56,502 bases of DNA from positions 1-56,502 of the forward strand of contig CAINDP010000035.1 in the NCBI GenBank assembly GCA_903847405.1, read 5' to 3'. Positions within the stretch are counted from its first letter, which is position 1. The number at the start of each line of letters is the position of its first letter. Made by a program: the position numbers and the translations under genes. Below the pieces are notes generated by a model. It searched no databases, was not told the origin of the DNA, and was given only the letters and a program-made list of their open reading frames with translations. This DNA is from an uncultured Myxococcales bacterium (GTDB taxonomy: Bacteria; Myxococcota_A; UBA9042; DTJE01). This document shows positions 39,858 to 49,570 of this stretch, piece by piece.

Positions 39858-40754
39858 ATGAAGAGTTGCACAATTGTCTGCGCCGCAGTGCTCATCCTGG
39901 CCGTTCCCGGCCGTTCCGATGCGGGCTGGCCGATCCCGGTGCCGTCGAAGCCCAGCGTGGATCCCGGCAAGGGCAAGGCTCCGACGCCGACGGCCGCCAG
40001 CGAGCCCGGGAAAGGCGTGTCGGCTGCATCGGCCCCAGGCGCCGCCGCGAAGGTGAACAAGTGCGAAGGCGTCGAGGACACGCGCGATGACGTGGACTTC
40101 GGCGAGCTGTTCCGCGAGGACATCCCGTCGGCCATGGCGGGACGGCAGAAACTGATCCAGGAGTCCCCGCGCGCACTGTTCATCGTGGCCACCCAGGACG
40201 TCACCGAAAACGACCTGTCCAGCAGCTATCAGTCGAAGAACCCGCAGATGCTGTTCCGGAAGGGCGAGCCGCTGCTGCTCCTGACGTGCTTCCGGGACAT
40301 CACCCGGGACGTGCTGACCCTGGATCTCCACCGGGTCGGGAACGTGCCCGTGAAACTGCTCGACGCCGCGCCGGCCGAATTCGCCCTGCCCGAGGCCCCG
40401 GTCCTGTGGGACTTCGATGCCCACAAGGCATACGTGTTCGCGACCCCCGCGGACATGGCTGCGGTGCCGGGTTCGGACGTGTCGATGAAGCTCGAGGATC
40501 AGTGCAAGGACAAGGGGCTGGACGCATGCGTGACGGCCTCGAAGAAGATCAAGAACCAGCCGTGGCGCCCGGACACCAACGACCGCGCCGACAAGGCCTG
40601 CGAGATTGCGAAGGTCCAGGCGATCAACGCATGCATGGGCGGGAAGGCCGGGAAGACATTCGAGCAGAACGCCCGGCAGCTCGACGATCTGCGGCGGAAC
40701 CGGGCGATCGCCGACTTCGGGGTGCTCAAGGCGAAGTTCGCGAAGAACCAGTGA
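39858..40754 (+). CDS. Exported hypothetical protein
   Basis: A 298-residue protein with signal peptide MKSCTIVCAAVLILAVPGRSDAG, then a low-complexity Pro/Ala/Lys linker (about 30-65). A mixed alpha/beta domain contains four spaced cysteines (KCEG, LTCFRD, QCKDKGLDAC), and a basic helical C-terminus (QLDDLRRNRAIADF) closes it. I do not recognise the family. It has its own good promoter (39779-39807) and ribosome site, so it is a real single-gene unit. No neighbouring gene suggests a function. The N-terminal Cys at position 4 precedes the hydrophobic segment, so it is not a lipobox. Confidence 0.72.
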   Translation: MKSCTIVCAAVLILAVPGRSDAGWPIPVPSKPSVDPGKGKAPTPTAASEPGKGVSAASAPGAAAKVNKCEGVEDTRDDVDFGELFREDIPSAMAGRQKLIQESPRALFIVATQDVTENDLSSSYQSKNPQMLFRKGEPLLLLTCFRDITRDVLTLDLHRVGNVPVKLLDAAPAEFALPEAPVLWDFDAHKAYVFATPADMAAVPGSDVSMKLEDQCKDKGLDACVTASKKIKNQPWRPDTNDRADKACEIAKVQAINACMGGKAGKTFEQNARQLDDLRRNRAIADFGVLKAKFAKNQ

Positions 40755-41195
40755 CGCGGTCGATTTCTCCCTGAACCGGGATGAACCGGGCCGTGGTGGA
40801 CGATGCCCGGGGACGGGCTTTGGCCTCAGCGAGGGCAGGCCTCGTGCAGTTCCCGGTCCCGCCGGATGGAGACCTCGCTGGCCACAGGATTGCGGACGGT
40901 GCAGCGGCGAAAAGGGGACCGCCATGATTTCAGTGCGGACGGAGTACTGGCTACCCACAAGGGGAGTGGGCTTCCGGGAACCGGTTCCCGTCTTCTTTCC
41001 ATCCTTGACTGCCGCTTCTATCGAGAGGAAATGGTCCTGGCCAACCAGGAGGTGCGCCGGCTGTGGCTGAAGGCAGCCCGGGAACACCGACTCAAGCTGT
41101 CCCTCGCCATGTGACTGCTCGCCATGAGACTGCTTCCGCGGCAGCGGGAACCAACGTAGCATAGGCGCGTTTGTGCTGACGGCAGGGGGAACGGG
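40755..41195. other. Gene-free interval with a short dispersed repeat
   Basis: No credible gene in 441 bases; the small open frames lack ribosome sites and coding pattern. Bases 40921-40959 resemble 45381-45419 in the same orientation (about 32 of 39 identical, around GTGCGGACGGA). The 3' end should hold the promoter of the uracil permease gene. Confidence 0.5.
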
Positions 41196-42539
41196 ATGGC
41201 AACCACCGTGCGACGGGAAATCATCCAGGTCGAGGAGAAAGTGCCGATCCTGAAGGGCATTCCTCTCAGCCTGCAGCACCTCTTCGCCATGTTCGGCGCA
41301 TCGGTGCTGGTACCCCTCCTGTTCAACAAGGTCGCGGGCCAGGAGGTGGTGGACCCGGCCCTGGTGCTGCTGATGAACGGCGTCGGCACCCTGATCTATC
41401 TGGTCATCTGCCGCGGCAAGGCACCCGCCTTCCTGGGCCCCAGCTTCGCCTTCCTCGCGCCGACCTTCGCTTGCATCACCGCCGCCGCCGACCCCGAACT
41501 GGGCTTCCGGCACGCTGTGGGGGGCTTCGTCATCGCCGGCCTGGTCTTTGCCGTGGTGGCGACCATCATCCGATTCGCGGGAAGGCGGTGGATCTCCATC
41601 GTGCTGCCTCCGGCGGCCATGGGCCCCATCGTTGCGCTCATCGGCCTTGAACTGGCTCCCGTCGCCGTGGGCATGGCGTTCTACCAGGACGGATCCATGG
41701 AGTCCGGCGTGGTCATCGGCACCAATGTCTTCATCGCCCTTTTCACCCTGGGCGTCGTGCTCCTCGGTTCGGTGGTCTTCCGGAAGTTCTGGGCGGCCAT
41801 CCCCGTGCTGGTCGGCGTCGTCGCGGGCTATGTCCTCTCCGTGCTCCTGGGCGCCGTCGACTTCAGCGCCGTGACCCAGGCGTCGTTCATCACCTTGCCC
41901 AGGCCCGTCTTCCCGGTCTTCGACTGGGCGTCGATCCTCATCGTTCTCCCGGCCTCGCTGGTCGTCATCTCCGAGCACATCGGCCACCTCTTCGTGACCA
42001 GCAACATCGTGGGCCGCAACCTGCTGAAGCAGCCGGGCCTCCACAACTCGCTGCTGGGCGATGGCCTCGCCACCATGCTTTCGGGCTTCGTGGGTTCCTG
42101 CCCCACGACCACCTACGGCGAGAACATGGGCGTCATGGCGATCACGCGGGTCTACTCCGTGTGGGTCATCGGCGGCGCCGCGGTCATCTCCATCGTCATC
42201 GCCTTCTTCGGCCACGTCAGCGGCGCCATCCGCACCCTGCCCGTACCCGTCACCGGCGGCATCAGCATGATGCTCTTCGGCGTCATCGCGGCCTCCGGCC
42301 TGCGCATCCTGATCGAGGCCCGGGTGGACTACTCCAAGTCCCGCAACCTGCTGCTTTCCGCCGTCGTCCTGGTGGTGGGCATCTCCGGCGTGCCCATCAC
42401 CATCGGCGGCACCCAGTTCAAGGGCATGGTCCTCGCCACCCTCGTGGGCATCGTCCTCAGTCTCTTCTTCTACCTTCTGGAGCGCCTGGGCTGGACCAAC
42501 GAGGAACCCGACGTGATCCAGGATGAAGGCGTGATGTAA
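41196..42539 (+). CDS. uraA: NCS2-family uracil/xanthine permease
   Basis: A 447-residue, roughly 14-helix transporter. Family landmarks: LQHLFAMFGASVLVP at the start, FLGPSFAFLAP (TM3), LPPAAMGPIVALIGLELA, the substrate-binding SEHIGHLFVTSNIVG segment with Glu, and the signature GSCPTTTYGENMGVMAITRVYS in TM10, here matching the UraA pattern closely. It imports uracil by proton symport for nucleotide salvage. ATG 41196 has a G-rich site upstream. No upp or pyrimidine operon gene is next to it. The 3' region has GC inverted repeats (for example 42594-42606) but no typical T-run terminator. Confidence 0.93.
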   Translation: MATTVRREIIQVEEKVPILKGIPLSLQHLFAMFGASVLVPLLFNKVAGQEVVDPALVLLMNGVGTLIYLVICRGKAPAFLGPSFAFLAPTFACITAAADPELGFRHAVGGFVIAGLVFAVVATIIRFAGRRWISIVLPPAAMGPIVALIGLELAPVAVGMAFYQDGSMESGVVIGTNVFIALFTLGVVLLGSVVFRKFWAAIPVLVGVVAGYVLSVLLGAVDFSAVTQASFITLPRPVFPVFDWASILIVLPASLVVISEHIGHLFVTSNIVGRNLLKQPGLHNSLLGDGLATMLSGFVGSCPTTTYGENMGVMAITRVYSVWVIGGAAVISIVIAFFGHVSGAIRTLPVPVTGGISMMLFGVIAASGLRILIEARVDYSKSRNLLLSAVVLVVGISGVPITIGGTQFKGMVLATLVGIVLSLFFYLLERLGWTNEEPDVIQDEGVM

Positions 42540-42651
42540 CCGGGCGTCCGTCCGCCACGATGTCCGCCACCCCCCCCGGGGGAGCCCGCTTGCTTCCCGG
42601 CGGGAAACGGCGGATCATCCGGGGCACTCCGAACCCTGGGACCACAAGTCC

Positions 42652-45306
42652 ATGAGCCTTTTCGTGGCGCTCTACCTGGTTGCCGCCTGCGTCGACGTCC
42701 TGGTCGGGGTCGAGGCGCTGGCGCGGGATCCCGGATCCCGGGGGAACCGCTCGTTCGCCGCCCTGTGCGGCGTGCTGGCGGTCTGGGCCCTTTCCTCCGC
42801 GATCGGGGTCAACGCGGAGGCCGTCGAGACCTGCATCCTGTGGGATCGGATCGCCAGCATCGCCTGGTGTCTGGTCGGACCGATCGTGGTTCACTTCGCG
42901 CTGGCCGTGACCCGCCCCGGCGTGCGCCTGCCGATCTGGGCCTGGACCCTGCTGCTGGTGCCGGCCATGGTGGCCCTGGGATGGGTCCTGTCGGGACGCT
43001 CCCCGTTCGCGCAGGCCTTCCAGTCCTCACCGTACGGCTGGATTCCCGACATCGGTTCGGCGCAGGGCTGGTTCGCGGGTGCGATCGCGGTGTCCGCCGG
43101 ATGCATCAGTGCGGCTTCGGTGCTGGTCTTCCTGTGGGGCCGGCGGACGACGCTTCGTCGCGAGCGCCGACAGGCCTGGTTGATCCTGGGATGGGGAACC
43201 CCGGTCTTTGCCGCGATCGTGCTGGTGGACGCGGTGATCCCGATGTTCAGAGGCCACGTCCTGCCGGTCGTGCTGCCCATTCTCGCGGCGGTCTGGATTG
43301 CGGTCATCGCGTACACGATCCGGCGCTACCGCCTGCTGTCCTTGACCCCGGCCTCCGTCGCGGGACCGCTGATGCAGCACCTGGGCGAACTGGTCCTGCT
43401 GGAGGACGGGTCCGGGCGGATCGTCGATGCGAACCAGGGCGCGCTGGCTATGCTGGGGCGTGCGCGCGGCGATGTCGTCGGGCGCCCGACGCACGAGTTC
43501 CTCCCGGAGGTTCTTCCCGAGCGCATTCGGGACGGCGACCTGAAGCCCGGCTTGCGGCGCGTGGACGCGACCCTGAAGGGGCGGGGCGGCGAGGAAATCC
43601 CGTTGTCCATGACCCTGTCCCGCATCGAGGATCACCTGGGCGACCGCGTCGGCGTGTTGATCGTGGGCCGGGACCTTCGCCCCGAGGTGCGCCTGCGTTC
43701 CGAAACGAACCAGCGACGGCAGGTCGAGGCGGACCTGGCCGCCCGCAGCGCAGAGATGTCCGCCACGCTCGAGTGCATCGCGGATGGAGTCGTCACGACC
43801 GACGTCGAAGGGCGCATCTGCCTGTTCAATCCTGCCGCGGCCGGTCTGACGGGCTGGACGGCCGTGGAGGCCGTGGGGCGCCCCATCGAGGAGGTTGCCC
43901 GCCTCATGACCGGGGCCGGCCCGGCGATGCCGCTGCTGCCTGGCGAGGAAAGTGACGGCGACGAACCGGTCCCCCAGCGCCTCGAGCCCCGCGAGGCACT
44001 GCTGCTGGATCGCTCGGGGCGCGGCCGTCCGGTCGACGTCTCGGTTTCGCGCCTGAAGGATCGCGCCGGACAGGGGATCGGGTGGGTCGTGGCCCTGCGC
44101 GACGCCGCCCATCGCCGCAACGCGGAGGAGGAACTGGTCCGCACCAGCAAGATGGAGTCGGTCGAGCAGTTGGCCGGGGGACTGGCCCACGACTTCAACA
44201 ATCTTCTGGCGGCGGTGATGGGGAACCTGACGCTGGTCCAGTTCGCGCAAGGGGATCCCGAGGCGCAGCAGGCCAGGGTCGCGGAGGCGCAGCGGGCCCT
44301 GGTCCGCGGCCAGGACCTTTCGAGGCGGCTGCTGGCGCTGGCCCGGGCTCCGACTCCCATGCATCGGCCCGTGGTCGTGGGAGATCTGGTCCGAGGAACC
44401 TGCTCCCTGGCGCTGGCCGGGTCCAACGTGCGCCCGGAATTCGACGTGGCGATGGATTTGTGGTGCGTCAACGGGGACGAAGGCCAATTGCAACATGCGA
44501 TCGGCAACCTGGTCCTGAACGCCCGCCAGGCCATGCCCGACGGCGGCTGCCTTGTCGTGGCGGCGGCGAACGAACGGGTCGCGACCGGGGCGGGCGGGCC
44601 CGGTTCCGCCCTGGTACCCTCCCTCGATGCCGGCGACTACGTGCGCCTGGAATTCCAGGACGCCGGGGTCGGGATTCCCCCCGAACTGCTGGGCCGGATC
44701 TTCCAGCCGTTCTTCACGACGAAACCGGGCGGCACCGGCCTGGGCCTGGCCACCGTCCAGACCATCGTCAAGCGCCACGGCGGTCGTCTTGCGGTCCGTA
44801 GCGGCGTCGGCGAAGGGAGCGTCTTCACCGTGTGGCTGCCGGGGGACGGACCCGCACCGGTCGATCAGGCCGCCTCGATTCCCCGGCCGGCGAAGATGGC
44901 CTTTCGGGTGCTGATCATGGACGACGACCCCCAGGTGGGCCGGATGTTGGCCGAGATGCTGGGCCACGCCGGATGCCACGTGACGCTGTGCCCGGACGGC
45001 GCCGAGGCGGTGGAACGCTACCGGCTGGCCCTGCCGACCAGCCGGTACGACCTGGTATTGACGGACTACACCGTCCCCAACGGGATGGGCGGCGTCCAGG
45101 TCGCCCGGAGGATCCTGGCCCTGGACGCGGAGGCGCGCCTGATCCTCGTCAGCGGCAACCCGCGCGACCTGGTGGGCCTGGACCTGGCTGCCCTGGGCTT
45201 CCGGGCGTTCCTGCAGAAACCGTTCGGCATGGACGTCCTGGTCGCCGCGGTTCGCCAGATCGCGGGCTCCGGCGGCGACGGCGGGAACGGCGTCGTTCCC
45301 GCGTAA
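42652..45306 (+). CDS. Hybrid sensor histidine kinase with 7TM sensor and receiver domain
   Basis: 884 residues. Residues 1-225 form seven hydrophobic helices of the histidine-kinase N-terminal 7TM type. PAS1 is at about 240-345 and PAS2 at about 365-485. HisKA has His513 in GLAHDFNNLLAAVMGNL, the NtrB-like class. HATPase has the N box NLVLNARQAM, G1 DAGVGIPP and G2 GGTGLGLA. The C-terminal receiver (about 752-875) has acidic pocket MDDD, phospho-acceptor Asp805 (LTDYTVP) and Lys856. All catalytic residues are present. The kinase would sense an unknown ligand and pass phosphate to its own receiver and probably on to a separate regulator; no response regulator gene adjoins it. The ribosome site before ATG 42652 is weak. 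Confidence 0.92.
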   Translation: MSLFVALYLVAACVDVLVGVEALARDPGSRGNRSFAALCGVLAVWALSSAIGVNAEAVETCILWDRIASIAWCLVGPIVVHFALAVTRPGVRLPIWAWTLLLVPAMVALGWVLSGRSPFAQAFQSSPYGWIPDIGSAQGWFAGAIAVSAGCISAASVLVFLWGRRTTLRRERRQAWLILGWGTPVFAAIVLVDAVIPMFRGHVLPVVLPILAAVWIAVIAYTIRRYRLLSLTPASVAGPLMQHLGELVLLEDGSGRIVDANQGALAMLGRARGDVVGRPTHEFLPEVLPERIRDGDLKPGLRRVDATLKGRGGEEIPLSMTLSRIEDHLGDRVGVLIVGRDLRPEVRLRSETNQRRQVEADLAARSAEMSATLECIADGVVTTDVEGRICLFNPAAAGLTGWTAVEAVGRPIEEVARLMTGAGPAMPLLPGEESDGDEPVPQRLEPREALLLDRSGRGRPVDVSVSRLKDRAGQGIGWVVALRDAAHRRNAEEELVRTSKMESVEQLAGGLAHDFNNLLAAVMGNLTLVQFAQGDPEAQQARVAEAQRALVRGQDLSRRLLALARAPTPMHRPVVVGDLVRGTCSLALAGSNVRPEFDVAMDLWCVNGDEGQLQHAIGNLVLNARQAMPDGGCLVVAAANERVATGAGGPGSALVPSLDAGDYVRLEFQDAGVGIPPELLGRIFQPFFTTKPGGTGLGLATVQTIVKRHGGRLAVRSGVGEGSVFTVWLPGDGPAPVDQAASIPRPAKMAFRVLIMDDDPQVGRMLAEMLGHAGCHVTLCPDGAEAVERYRLALPTSRYDLVLTDYTVPNGMGGVQVARRILALDAEARLILVSGNPRDLVGLDLAALGFRAFLQKPFGMDVLVAAVRQIAGSGGDGGNGVVPA

Positions 45307-45380
45307 GTTGCGCAGGAAATTCTTCCAGCGTTCGAGCGTGCCTGATGGCGGGTGCCTGTTCCCCTGCACTTCGGTAGCGT

Positions 45381-45419
45381 CCACGATTTCCGTGCGGACG
45401 GAATGGTGGCCACCCGCGG
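45381..45419. repeat. Second copy of the repeat at 40921-40959
   Basis: Shares CCAnGATTTC, GTGCGGACGGA and nTGGCnACCC with the first copy in the same orientation. It lies in the 115-base gap between the kinase gene and the convergent Cys-repeat lipoprotein. Confidence 0.4.
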
Positions 45420-45421
45420 GG

Positions 45422-48088
45422 TCAGTTGCAGTCGCTGCCCGAGTGGCACTGCCTGAACCAGTCGCCGATGACGAACTTGCAGCACGACTTGATCGCAGGG
45501 TTCTTGAGGTCGCATTCGGAGTCCTTGCTGCATCCGCACCCGCCCTTCGTCGTCCAGTAGCAGCCCTTCGTGATGCTGCAGTGGTCGTCGGTGCAGTTCA
45601 GCGCATCGCCGCACAGAGTGTCCTGCGGCGCCCCGGTCTTGCAGGTGCCCGCCAGGCAGGTCTCGCCGGTCGTGCAGGCGATCCCGTCCTCGCAGGCGGT
45701 GTTGTCGGCGGCCGGGAGGTAGTAGCACCCGTCCCCCGGGACACTGTTCAGGCAGGCTCCGACCATGCAGGTGTTGCCGCTGGAGCAGGCCTTCGGCGTC
45801 CCCAGGCAACTGCCCCGGACGCAGGTGTCGTCCAGCGTGCACTTGTCCCCGTCGTCGCAGGAGCCGGCAACCGGCACGCTGGTGCATCCCACCGCCGGAT
45901 CGCATTGTTCCTTCGTGCAGATGTTGCCATCGTCCACGCAGATGACGCCCATCCCCGGAACGCACTTCTCGAGCCAGCACATGTCGCCCATCGTGCAGGC
46001 GTTGCCGTCGCTGCAGGAATCCTGGTTCGGCAGATGGACGCAGCCGGAGGACGGATCGCAGAGGTCGGTGGTGCACGGGTTGCGGTCGTCGCAGTCCAGG
46101 ATTCCCGTGTAGTTGCAGAACCCTTCGACGCAGACATCCCCCTTCGTACAGGCGTTCTTGTCGTCGCAGGCGCCGACGTGGTTCGTGATCGTGCAGCCCG
46201 ACGCCGGATCGCACGTGTCGTCCGTGCAGGCGTTTTCGTCGTCGCACACCACGCGCAGCGGCCCGACGCACTTCCCGCCAGTGCAGGTGTCGCCGGTCGT
46301 GCAGGGGTTGCCGTCGTTGCACGGCTGCGAGTTGGGCGTGTAGGTGCAGCCGGTCACCGGTTCACAGGAATCGTCGGTGCAGAGTTTCAGGTCGTCGCAG
46401 ACGATCGCCTCGTGGACGCACGCTCCCGTCGACGGATCGCACGAATCCTTGGTGCAGGCATTGCCGTCGTCGCACGGGTTCAGCCTGTGGACGCACCCGT
46501 TGGCCGGTCCGCAGGTGTCGAAGGTGCACGGATTGGCGTCGTCGCACGAGATGGCCGTGTGCAGGCATCCGACGCCGGCCGTGCACGAGTCCTGCGTGCA
46601 GGCGTCGCCGTCGTCGCACGATTGCCCGGCGCCGGGCCGGCACGTGCCTGCGGCGCACCGGTCGCCGACGGTGCAGATTTCGTGGTCGTCGCACGGTTCC
46701 GTGTTCGGCGTGAACGTGCAGCCCTTCCCCGGGTCGCACCAGTCGGTGGTGCAGGGATTCCCGTCTTCGCAGGCCGGGGCGCCCGGACCCGGCACGCACG
46801 CGCCGTCCTTGCAGAAGTCGCCCAGCGTGCACCGGTTGCCGTCGTCGCAGGTGTCCGGGTTCGGCGTGAAGACGCATCCCGTGGACGGCACGCACCGGTC
46901 GTCGGTGCAGGGGTTGGCATCGTCGCACGTGATGACGCCATGCCGGCAGACCCCGGCCGACGTGTCGCAGCGATCCACCGTGCAGGCGTTCCGGTCCTCG
47001 CAATCGGCGTCGAGCGTGCAGGGCACGCACCCCTCCAGGAGCGTGAAGGTGCAGCCGGTGGCCGGATCGCAGGAGTCCACGGTGCACGCATCGCCGTCGT
47101 TGCACGGGACGCCCATGCCCCCCTGGCAACGCCCCCCGGCGCAGGCTTCACCCGTCGTGCAGGCGTCCCCGTCATCGCACGGAAGCATGTGGGCGACGTT
47201 CGTGCAACGCAGTGTCCCCTGGCCGCAGACGTCCTCCGTGCAGGCGTTGCCGTCGTCGCAATCCACGTCCTGCGCGCACGGCCTGCACCCGGGAATCGGG
47301 TCGGCGACGCAGCACCCTGCCACGGAATCGCAACGGTCCGCCGTGCACGGGTCGCCGTCGTCACATCCCGAGTCCGCGGTACAGGCGCCCGCTTCGACCG
47401 CGTGGACGCAGCCCAGGGTGGGGTCGCACGAATCCCCGGTGCAGGCGAGGCCGTCGTCGCAGGGCGTCGGCCCGAAGGTGCACCGGCCCGTCACGACGTC
47501 GCACACGTCGACCGTGCAGGCGTTGCCGTCCGCGCAGTCCGTTTCCGTGGCGCACTTCACGCAGACCTGGACGTTAAGGCAGCCGAAGGACGGGTTGCAC
47601 GAATCTTCGGTGCAGTCGTCGAAGTCGTCACAGGGGTTGGCGCCGTGGGAGCAGACCGACAGGACGGGGGAGCAGGTGTCGATCGTGCACGGGTTGACGT
47701 CGTCGCAGGCGCCGTCGGTGCTGCATGTGCGGCAGCCGTCGATCCGTTCGTGGGCGCAGAGGCCCGTCGGGACGGTGCATTGATCCAGGGTGCACGGATC
47801 CTCGTCCAGGCAATCCGCCGCCGAACGGCAGCCGGCGTCGACTTCCGGCTGATCGTCCGGCCCGACATCCGCCACGTCTTGCGGGGCAGGGGCGTCCGGA
47901 AGAACGTCGTCCGCCGGCACCTCCCGGGCGTCCGGGATGCCCGGGTCGCCGGACGGCACGTCGGAACCCGTGTCGGCGCCCTGCAGGTCGAACGGGGAGA
48001 AGACGTCGATCGACGGGGAGTTCACACCACCGCACGCGCCGACGAACAACGCCACCAGGCTGGCGGCGAGGCATCTGGACATCTTCAT
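45422..48088 (-). CDS. Giant Cys-repeat lipoprotein (Dictyostelium-type CTDC repeats)
   Basis: An 888-residue protein from ATG 48088 (GGAGG upstream). Lipobox FVGACGG, then an Asp/Pro/Val linker to about residue 90. The rest is about twenty tandem modules of 20-30 residues following CDDGNACTxDxCDPxxGC, identical in form to the Dictyostelium slime-mould repeat also found in myxobacterial surface proteins. The last 40 residues (GGCGCSKDSECDL...KSCCKFVIGD) are a different Cys motif. Each module should be disulfide-bonded and perhaps calcium-binding through its Asp residues. It is likely a long stiff surface stalk or adhesin. The antisense strand has a very long open frame, which is a composition artefact. 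Confidence 0.88.
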   Translation of the reverse strand: MKMSRCLAASLVALFVGACGGVNSPSIDVFSPFDLQGADTGSDVPSGDPGIPDAREVPADDVLPDAPAPQDVADVGPDDQPEVDAGCRSAADCLDEDPCTLDQCTVPTGLCAHERIDGCRTCSTDGACDDVNPCTIDTCSPVLSVCSHGANPCDDFDDCTEDSCNPSFGCLNVQVCVKCATETDCADGNACTVDVCDVVTGRCTFGPTPCDDGLACTGDSCDPTLGCVHAVEAGACTADSGCDDGDPCTADRCDSVAGCCVADPIPGCRPCAQDVDCDDGNACTEDVCGQGTLRCTNVAHMLPCDDGDACTTGEACAGGRCQGGMGVPCNDGDACTVDSCDPATGCTFTLLEGCVPCTLDADCEDRNACTVDRCDTSAGVCRHGVITCDDANPCTDDRCVPSTGCVFTPNPDTCDDGNRCTLGDFCKDGACVPGPGAPACEDGNPCTTDWCDPGKGCTFTPNTEPCDDHEICTVGDRCAAGTCRPGAGQSCDDGDACTQDSCTAGVGCLHTAISCDDANPCTFDTCGPANGCVHRLNPCDDGNACTKDSCDPSTGACVHEAIVCDDLKLCTDDSCEPVTGCTYTPNSQPCNDGNPCTTGDTCTGGKCVGPLRVVCDDENACTDDTCDPASGCTITNHVGACDDKNACTKGDVCVEGFCNYTGILDCDDRNPCTTDLCDPSSGCVHLPNQDSCSDGNACTMGDMCWLEKCVPGMGVICVDDGNICTKEQCDPAVGCTSVPVAGSCDDGDKCTLDDTCVRGSCLGTPKACSSGNTCMVGACLNSVPGDGCYYLPAADNTACEDGIACTTGETCLAGTCKTGAPQDTLCGDALNCTDDHCSITKGCYWTTKGGCGCSKDSECDLKNPAIKSCCKFVIGDWFRQCHSGSDCN

Positions 48089-48202
48089 ACAGTCCTCCTG
48101 CGGAGCATGGAAACCGGGCGTCAACCTGGACGGAACGCGGCTATCATCGCGCCGAACCCTTCGGCGAATCAACAGGTTCTTGCGTCGTGCGGGCGCGTCT
48201 GT

Positions 48203-49429
48203 TCACGGGGCCGACGACGTCCTGATCGCCGCGAACAGGCCCGGATCGGCCAGGCCGTCGATCTTGAACAGGCTGATCCCCTTCAGGCCGTAGGATTTCG
48301 CCAGCGCGATGCGATCGGCCACGGATCGGGCGTCCGCGATCGTCGCGATGCGCCTGCGGTCCCACGAGGGGAACACGAAGGACAGTTCCCCCCCGGCGTT
48401 GCGCGCCACCACGACGCCCTTCCGCCGCATCCTGGCCTGGGCGTCCCGGTGCGAAAGGCTCTGTACCATCGCGTACCGGAAGCCCCCCGGGATCGGCTCC
48501 AGGTCATACTCCCAGCCGTATGTCGCGACCCCCAGCACCAGTCGGTCCCGGCGGACGTGGCGCAGCGCGTAGCGGATCGTCTGCTCGACCCATTGGATCG
48601 AGGCGTTGGGCAGGAAGGGTACGCGGCCCGGCTGCTGGAAGACCTGGGCGCCGCGCGTCAGGAAGACCTCGTCATAGGCCATGATCCGCACGATGTCGCA
48701 GCACTCGTCCAGGGCGGTGAAGTCGTTGGCCCAGGCCATGGCGCGGGTCGGAGGGAAGCCCGGCGGCGGCTGGTCCGCGGTGCGCGCCTCGACCGTGCAG
48801 GACAGGGACCGGCCATCGGCCGACAACCGGGTGCGAAGGGCCCGCAGGAAGGCCGTGAACGCGTCGCGGTCGGCCACGTCCTTGCCTTCGTAGTCGATGT
48901 CGACCCCCGGGAAGTCTTCGCGCTGCAGCAGATCGGCGATCGCGCGGACGTGGGAATCGCGCAGCGAGGGGTCGGCCAGGACCCGGTGCATCGCGGCGGC
49001 GTCGGTCCACAGGATCGTCGGGACGACGCGGACGCCCTTCCGGCGGGCGGCCTGTCGCAGTTCGGGCCACGGTGCGCCGCCCAGCCGCAGGGCGTCCGCG
49101 AGGTTCCCGTCGGCATCCACGCCGAAGGCGAACGGGTTGACCTCGGTGAACAGGTCGATCCGCGGCAGCAGCGAGGCCGCACCCTCGGCCTTCTTCCAGT
49201 ACGGCAGCCAGCCCGCCACGAACAGGCCGTCGCCGATGGAGGAGGACTGCCGGGCGCACGGCGAGGCGGTGGCGGGCGGGACGCACTGCGGGAACACACC
49301 CTCCGGCAGGGACGGCACGGCGACGCCGTCGAGGGCGGCCTCCAGGACCGGGGACGGAGGGCCCCGGTGGCAGCCGACGGCGCAGGCGCCGAGCAGGGCG
49401 GCCAGGAACACCGGGATGCCGAAGTTCAT
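48203..49429 (-). CDS. GH18 (YaaH-like) glycosidase lipoprotein
   Basis: A 408-residue lipoprotein (lipobox CAVGC) from ATG 49429. GH18 barrel motifs: GWLPYWKK at strand 1, LFTEVNPFAFGVDADG, the catalytic strand PGVDIDYEGKD with the general-acid Glu kept, IMAYDEV and GVATYGWEYDL. The first Asp of DxxDxDxE is Pro. The form resembles YaaH/spore cortex-type GH18 enzymes that act on peptidoglycan or chitin-like polymers. It is a paralogue of the gene at 23329 but carries a lipid anchor instead of a C-terminal one. It lies upstream of the Cys-repeat lipoprotein on the same strand with a 114-base gap. Both could be surface components, but co-transcription is not shown. Confidence 0.85.
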   Translation of the reverse strand: MNFGIPVFLAALLGACAVGCHRGPPSPVLEAALDGVAVPSLPEGVFPQCVPPATASPCARQSSSIGDGLFVAGWLPYWKKAEGAASLLPRIDLFTEVNPFAFGVDADGNLADALRLGGAPWPELRQAARRKGVRVVPTILWTDAAAMHRVLADPSLRDSHVRAIADLLQREDFPGVDIDYEGKDVADRDAFTAFLRALRTRLSADGRSLSCTVEARTADQPPPGFPPTRAMAWANDFTALDECCDIVRIMAYDEVFLTRGAQVFQQPGRVPFLPNASIQWVEQTIRYALRHVRRDRLVLGVATYGWEYDLEPIPGGFRYAMVQSLSHRDAQARMRRKGVVVARNAGGELSFVFPSWDRRRIATIADARSVADRIALAKSYGLKGISLFKIDGLADPGLFAAIRTSSAP

Positions 49430-49570
49430 GGCCGGTAGCGTGACACCGGTCCCCGGCGAAGGAAAGGAAACGGCGTCCCGGGGGAGGAGTATCATCGCGG
49501 ACAAGGCAGGAGGCCTCGACCCGTTCGCTGGTCTTCCGGGGTTGTCGGCCGACCGCCGCGAGGTGTCCGC

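Noticed and set aside
45700-47900. Possible tandem DNA repeat array or CRISPR
   Set aside because: The periodicity comes from coding repeats of a Cys-rich protein. Unit length varies and there are no conserved repeats separated by unique spacers.
45308-49438. Very long plus-strand open frame (1376 codons) opposite the Cys-repeat lipoprotein and GH18 gene
   Set aside because: It is rich in Val/Ala/Arg/Gly with a repeating VAVVA pattern that mirrors the antisense of CDDGNACT modules. It has no ribosome site or domain, and crosses two well-supported minus-strand genes.
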